64,000 bases of DNA from NCBI GenBank assembly GCA_964352735.1, contig CAYGTC010000005.1, positions 66,097 to 130,096 on the forward strand. The letters are read 5' to 3'. The notes under the pieces were generated by a model, which ran no database searches, was not told the DNA's origin, and worked only from the letters and a program-made list of their open reading frames with translations. Position numbers and translations under genes: made by a program. The DNA comes from NORP309 sp964352735. GTDB lineage: Bacteria > Pseudomonadota > Gammaproteobacteria > Xanthomonadales > Marinicellaceae. The stretch's first letter is position 1. The number at the start of each line of letters is the position of its first letter. This document shows, one piece after another, positions 60,756 through 64,000 of the stretch.

Positions 60756-62031
60756 CCAAGAACTAAGAATCAACACAAAGCGCTTTTTCATATTTAACAT
60801 CCCTTATTTTATTCGTTACATATTTGGCGGGCAGGTCTTGCCTATTTTGTTGTTTTTTTGTTGTGTTTCGATATTATTTGGCATTATTTTTATTTTTTTA
60901 ATTGTCATTATGATGGTTTATAAATTTGCTTTTGACATATTAGCAGATACCGCTAAAGGAAATATGAAGCCGAATGTCCGCCAAAATTATTTGGTGACAA
61001 ATGTTGTGGCGATCAAAGTGGCCGTTATCGGATTATTGACAGAAGGGCTGTTGTTGTGGCTTAGGTTGAAGGGTTACCATGAATCACGACTGATCTTGAT
61101 GGCAGTATTTACCTTTGTAACACCTGCGATATATATGATTTTGGCATTAAGCAATGCTCTATTGATGGCTCTAAACCCATTGAAGGTGTTAAAGTTGATA
61201 GTAACTATGCCATTATCATATAGTGGTTTTGTTGCTTTTTGGTTGGCTACCAGTGCGGTGCAGGAATGGATTATTAACCCTTCATTAAGCCACCTATTAC
61301 CTGATCTTCCTTTTGTTGTGATCTCAGCATTTTTTGAATATGGATTATTGTTCCTGAATTTCCACATCATGGGTTACATCGTTTTTCAGAATCGCAAAGC
61401 TTTGAATTTAGAAGGCATAGGTTTTGAACGCATTGATGATGACCATTTGTCTATTCAGACAGTGGTAATCAATCCATTTTATGAGAGAATTAAACGTCTA
61501 TTGTCTGAAGATGATGCCCCGCAAGCATTGGCAATGGTGATTGATCTTCAAAAAAATGGTGATACCAGTTCAGAATTACAAGATTTGTATCAACAGGCGA
61601 TGCAAAAAAAACTTTATACGCCAACCAATATTGAGGTAGGGCATAAAGTGCACACGTATCTGAATCATAAGAAAGACAGCAAAGCGTTCGATTTGGTAAG
61701 AAAACACATCGATGCAGGTAAGGATTTTATAGAAGCGTCACCAGAAGACATCAATCGATTGATACATTGCGCTGTAGAAAAAAATCGGGCTGATTATGTT
61801 GTGCATTTGGTTAAAGATTTCCATAAGAAATACCTTTACCATGCAGATATCGTCCCCAATTATTTTTTGTTAGCGAAAGTTTTGTATGAGGATACGACTA
61901 CAAGGGGTGAATCCAAAGCCATTTTAGTCGGTCTGATTAATAAATATCCGCAAGATAATGCCATTGCTGAGGTGAAAGCTTGGTTGAAAGGATTAGAGTT
62001 AATGGAAAAGAAAAGTAATAAAGACATTTAA
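60748..62031 (+). CDS. Membrane protein with C-terminal helical-repeat domain
   Basis: A 427-residue protein that I do not recognise by name. The N-terminal half has about five or six membrane segments (VLPILLFFCCVSILFGIIFIFL, LVTNVVAIKVAVIGLLTEG and others). The C-terminal 200 residues are soluble and helical, with TPR-like units (APQALAMVIDLQKNGDTSSELQDLYQQAM; LAKVLYEDTTTRGESKAILVGLINKYP). I chose ATG 60748, which overlaps the ispG stop, rather than a start 21 bases earlier. It lies directly before an ABC exporter and may be in the same transcript. Confidence 0.6.
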   Translation: MADQELRINTKRFFIFNIPYFIRYIFGGQVLPILLFFCCVSILFGIIFIFLIVIMMVYKFAFDILADTAKGNMKPNVRQNYLVTNVVAIKVAVIGLLTEGLLLWLRLKGYHESRLILMAVFTFVTPAIYMILALSNALLMALNPLKVLKLIVTMPLSYSGFVAFWLATSAVQEWIINPSLSHLLPDLPFVVISAFFEYGLLFLNFHIMGYIVFQNRKALNLEGIGFERIDDDHLSIQTVVINPFYERIKRLLSEDDAPQALAMVIDLQKNGDTSSELQDLYQQAMQKKLYTPTNIEVGHKVHTYLNHKKDSKAFDLVRKHIDAGKDFIEASPEDINRLIHCAVEKNRADYVVHLVKDFHKKYLYHADIVPNYFLLAKVLYEDTTTRGESKAILVGLINKYPQDNAIAEVKAWLKGLELMEKKSNKDI

Positions 62032-62062
62032 TTAATTCGATTTGCCCTTACATACCTCTATA

Positions 62063-63847
62063 ATGAAAAAAAAATCTGATAATAATCAAAACAACAAACC
62101 CAATGTTAGCCAGCTCAGTTTAATTTGGCCATTGGTTGTACCCTACAAAAAACAAGTGCTGTTTGCTTTGCTCTTATTGATATTGGGCGTGGCAACTAAT
62201 TTATCATTGCCTGTTGCATTCAAACAAATGATAGACTTGGGTTTTTCTGCTGAGCATAAAGACCAACTTTCACAATATTTTTTATTGGTATTTGTAGTGG
62301 CCAGTTTGATGGTGTTGTTTACTTCATTACGCTATTATTGGGTTTCCTGGGTTGGGCAACGGGTTGTAACCGATTTAAGAAAAAAAGTGTATTCACAGGT
62401 CTTGAAACAAGCATCAGAGTTTTTTGAGCGCACAAAAACTGGAGAAATATTGTCACGAATCAATACTGATACCACTTTGGTAGAAACAGTCGTTGGCAGT
62501 ACATTTTCAGTAACACTGAGAAGTGTGGTTACTCTGATTGGTGCTGCAATAATGCTGGTGGTGACCAGTCCTAAACTGGCGGGTATGATTGCACTCATGC
62601 TGCCGATGATTGTCATTCCTATTGTGGTTGCGGGAAGAAAAATACAAAAATTATCTCGTGATGAACAAGACAGGATTGCAGATTCTTCAGCGTTGGCAAC
62701 AGAAACCATCAATGCGATACATGTGGTTCAGGCCTATGCACAGGAAAGCAAGGAAGATCAAAAATTTCATCAGGCCATTCACAATGCCTTTATTGCATCA
62801 ATTGCATCGATTAGAATGTCAACAATATTGTCAATGTTGGTTGGTTTTATTGTATTTACCAGCATCGTATTTGTTTTGTGGATGGGGGCTCAAGATGTGA
62901 TTTCTGGAGGAATGACAGCAGGGACACTGAGTCAATTTGTCATGTATGCGATTATGGCAGCCACCACCACTGGTGCATTAACCGGTGTATGGAGTGAATT
63001 AAAAAAAGCAGCAGGGGCATTGGAGCGCATTACAGAGTTGATGAATACCAAACCAGCTATTGACAATGCTGAGCATGCCATTACGATTGCTGATGATGTG
63101 GCAGGTGCTGTTGAATTTAAAAATATTTCATTTGCATACCCGAGTCGTCCTGCTGTTAAAATCATTGATGACGTATCAATCACAATCAATCCTGGTGAAA
63201 CTGTTGCATTGGTTGGCCCTTCAGGTGCAGGTAAATCCACATTATTCCAACTGTTGATGCGATTTTATGACATACAGGAAGGCCAAATCACATTGGATCA
63301 AGTCGACATAAAAAAAGTTGATTTGTCAGATTTGCGCTCCCAGTTTGCTTTGGTCGCACAAAACGTGACGATTTTTTCTACCACTGCAGCAGATAATATT
63401 GCCTATGGCTTAATTGAAGGAAATGATCACAATGCAGCAATTTTACAAGCGGCCAAAGTAGCACATGCCCATGATTTTATTGAACAGTTGGATGATAAGT
63501 ACCAAACTTATCTTGGTGAAAGAGGCGTCAGGTTATCAGGGGGGCAAGCCCAAAGGCTATCAATTGCCAGAGCCGTGATTACAGAACCTGCCGTATTATT
63601 GTTAGATGAAGCAACCAGCGCTCTAGATGCAGAGAATGAAAAGTTGGTGCAGGATGCACTCAACAGCATCATGCATAATCGCACCACATTAATCATTGCA
63701 CATCGACTTGCAACGATTCGTAAGGCCGATCGGATCATCGTTATGGATGAAGGCAAAGTGGTGGCTCAGGGCAAGCATGAAGATTTGTTGGAGAGTAATC
63801 AGTTGTATGCCAAATTGGCCAAATTACAATTCACAAACCAGTTGTAA
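62063..63847 (+). CDS. ABC exporter, fused membrane and ATPase domains
   Basis: A 594-residue MsbA-like half-transporter. A Lys/Asn-rich N-terminus is followed by six membrane helices (about 25-305). The ATPase domain has Walker A GPSGAGKSTL, Q-loop VAQNVTIF, signature LSGGQAQRLSIARAV, Walker B LLLDEATSALD and switch IIAHRLATI. It probably exports a lipid or hydrophobic molecule as a homodimer. I chose ATG 62063; the upstream TTG at 62042 lacks support. It starts about 30 bases after the membrane protein gene. Not closely similar to the other exporter in the window. Confidence 0.88.
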   Translation: MKKKSDNNQNNKPNVSQLSLIWPLVVPYKKQVLFALLLLILGVATNLSLPVAFKQMIDLGFSAEHKDQLSQYFLLVFVVASLMVLFTSLRYYWVSWVGQRVVTDLRKKVYSQVLKQASEFFERTKTGEILSRINTDTTLVETVVGSTFSVTLRSVVTLIGAAIMLVVTSPKLAGMIALMLPMIVIPIVVAGRKIQKLSRDEQDRIADSSALATETINAIHVVQAYAQESKEDQKFHQAIHNAFIASIASIRMSTILSMLVGFIVFTSIVFVLWMGAQDVISGGMTAGTLSQFVMYAIMAATTTGALTGVWSELKKAAGALERITELMNTKPAIDNAEHAITIADDVAGAVEFKNISFAYPSRPAVKIIDDVSITINPGETVALVGPSGAGKSTLFQLLMRFYDIQEGQITLDQVDIKKVDLSDLRSQFALVAQNVTIFSTTAADNIAYGLIEGNDHNAAILQAAKVAHAHDFIEQLDDKYQTYLGERGVRLSGGQAQRLSIARAVITEPAVLLLDEATSALDAENEKLVQDALNSIMHNRTTLIIAHRLATIRKADRIIVMDEGKVVAQGKHEDLLESNQLYAKLAKLQFTNQL

Positions 63848-63994
63848 TACATTTACTCTATAAACAACTAATGGATATTTTTTAAGAATCACATTCAATA
63901 TATTAAGCATCAAGGCTTTATTTTACTGATGATGTCGATAAGCACCTGCCTAGATATGATGTTTTGACTTGTCCATCATAATATCGCGAGGATT

Positions 63995-64000
63995 ATGAAA
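63995..64000 (+). CDS. Possible start of a gene cut by the window edge
   Basis: GCGAGGATT is followed by ATGAAA at the very end of the window, so a ribosome site and start codon of a further plus-strand gene may be present. Only two codons are visible. Confidence 0.3.

Overview
The window reads as AT-rich gammaproteobacterial chromosome with dense, co-directional, overlapping operons. The best match I can suggest is a Marinicella/Xanthomonadales-type organism. The reasons are a Crp protein that resembles Xanthomonas Clp rather than E. coli CRP, a CsiV/YceI pair, sdhE-ygfX-ispG, tamA-tamB, fadI-fadJ, DUF3301, DUF1631, and an NAD(P)H-linked 2-oxoacid oxidoreductase operon. This is inference from gene content. 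I saw no rRNA, tRNA, CRISPR array, prophage or intact insertion sequence.

Layout. 1-7 kb: an accessory-looking operon with an ECF sigma factor, its anti-sigma factor, a decayed second copy of the anti-sigma gene, an animal-type haem peroxidase, an unknown 269-residue protein and a secreted TPR-CHAT protease. 7-12 kb: small unknown lipoproteins and membrane proteins, ending with a frameshifted DUF3667 gene. 12-16.3 kb (minus strand): a 2-oxoglutarate/Fe(II) oxygenase, a DUF885 peptidase, YceI and CsiV. 16.4-20 kb (minus): fadI-fadJ beta-oxidation genes, with a clear promoter/operator at one end and a strong terminator at the other. 20.5-25.7 kb: tamA-tamB outer-membrane assembly. 26.5-28.8 kb: an SPFH/GYF protein and a zinc-ribbon membrane protein. 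28.9-32.2 kb (minus): two secreted paralogues, then a second anti-sigma/ECF sigma pair. 32.4-35 kb (minus): a small membrane protein, an ABC exporter and DUF3301. 35.5-38 kb: ppnN and ppk2. 38.2-42.8 kb (minus): a MASE1-PAS-GGDEF-EAL protein, a Cys-repeat lipoprotein and a GNAT acetyltransferase. 43-44.7 kb (minus): etfB-etfA. 44.9-50.5 kb: an FHA protein and the three-gene 2-oxoacid oxidoreductase. 50.7-52.5 kb (minus): cysS-sufE. 52.7-56 kb: the Clp-type regulator, convergent with DUF1631. 56.3-64 kb: pepP, an amidohydrolase, sdhE, ygfX, ispG, a membrane protein and an ABC exporter.

How the parts connect. The fad genes and etfBA would form a beta-oxidation and electron-transfer pathway. The Clp-type regulator carries a Glu where E. 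coli CRP has Ser83, which suggests c-di-GMP rather than cAMP sensing. A perfect TGTGA-N6-TCACA site sits exactly 41.5 bases upstream of the predicted start of the DUF1631 transcript, and a GGDEF-EAL protein is encoded nearby, so a small c-di-GMP/Clp circuit is plausible. The most likely undescribed system is the sigma/anti-sigma/peroxidase/unknown/CHAT operon at the left end.

The intergenic regions hold at least two families of miniature inverted-repeat elements. One is flanked by TA and has four members in the window. The other has one copy flanked by a 5-bp duplication. A third, single element has similar ends. There is also a leftward rho-independent terminator with no gene in front of it, which may end a small RNA.
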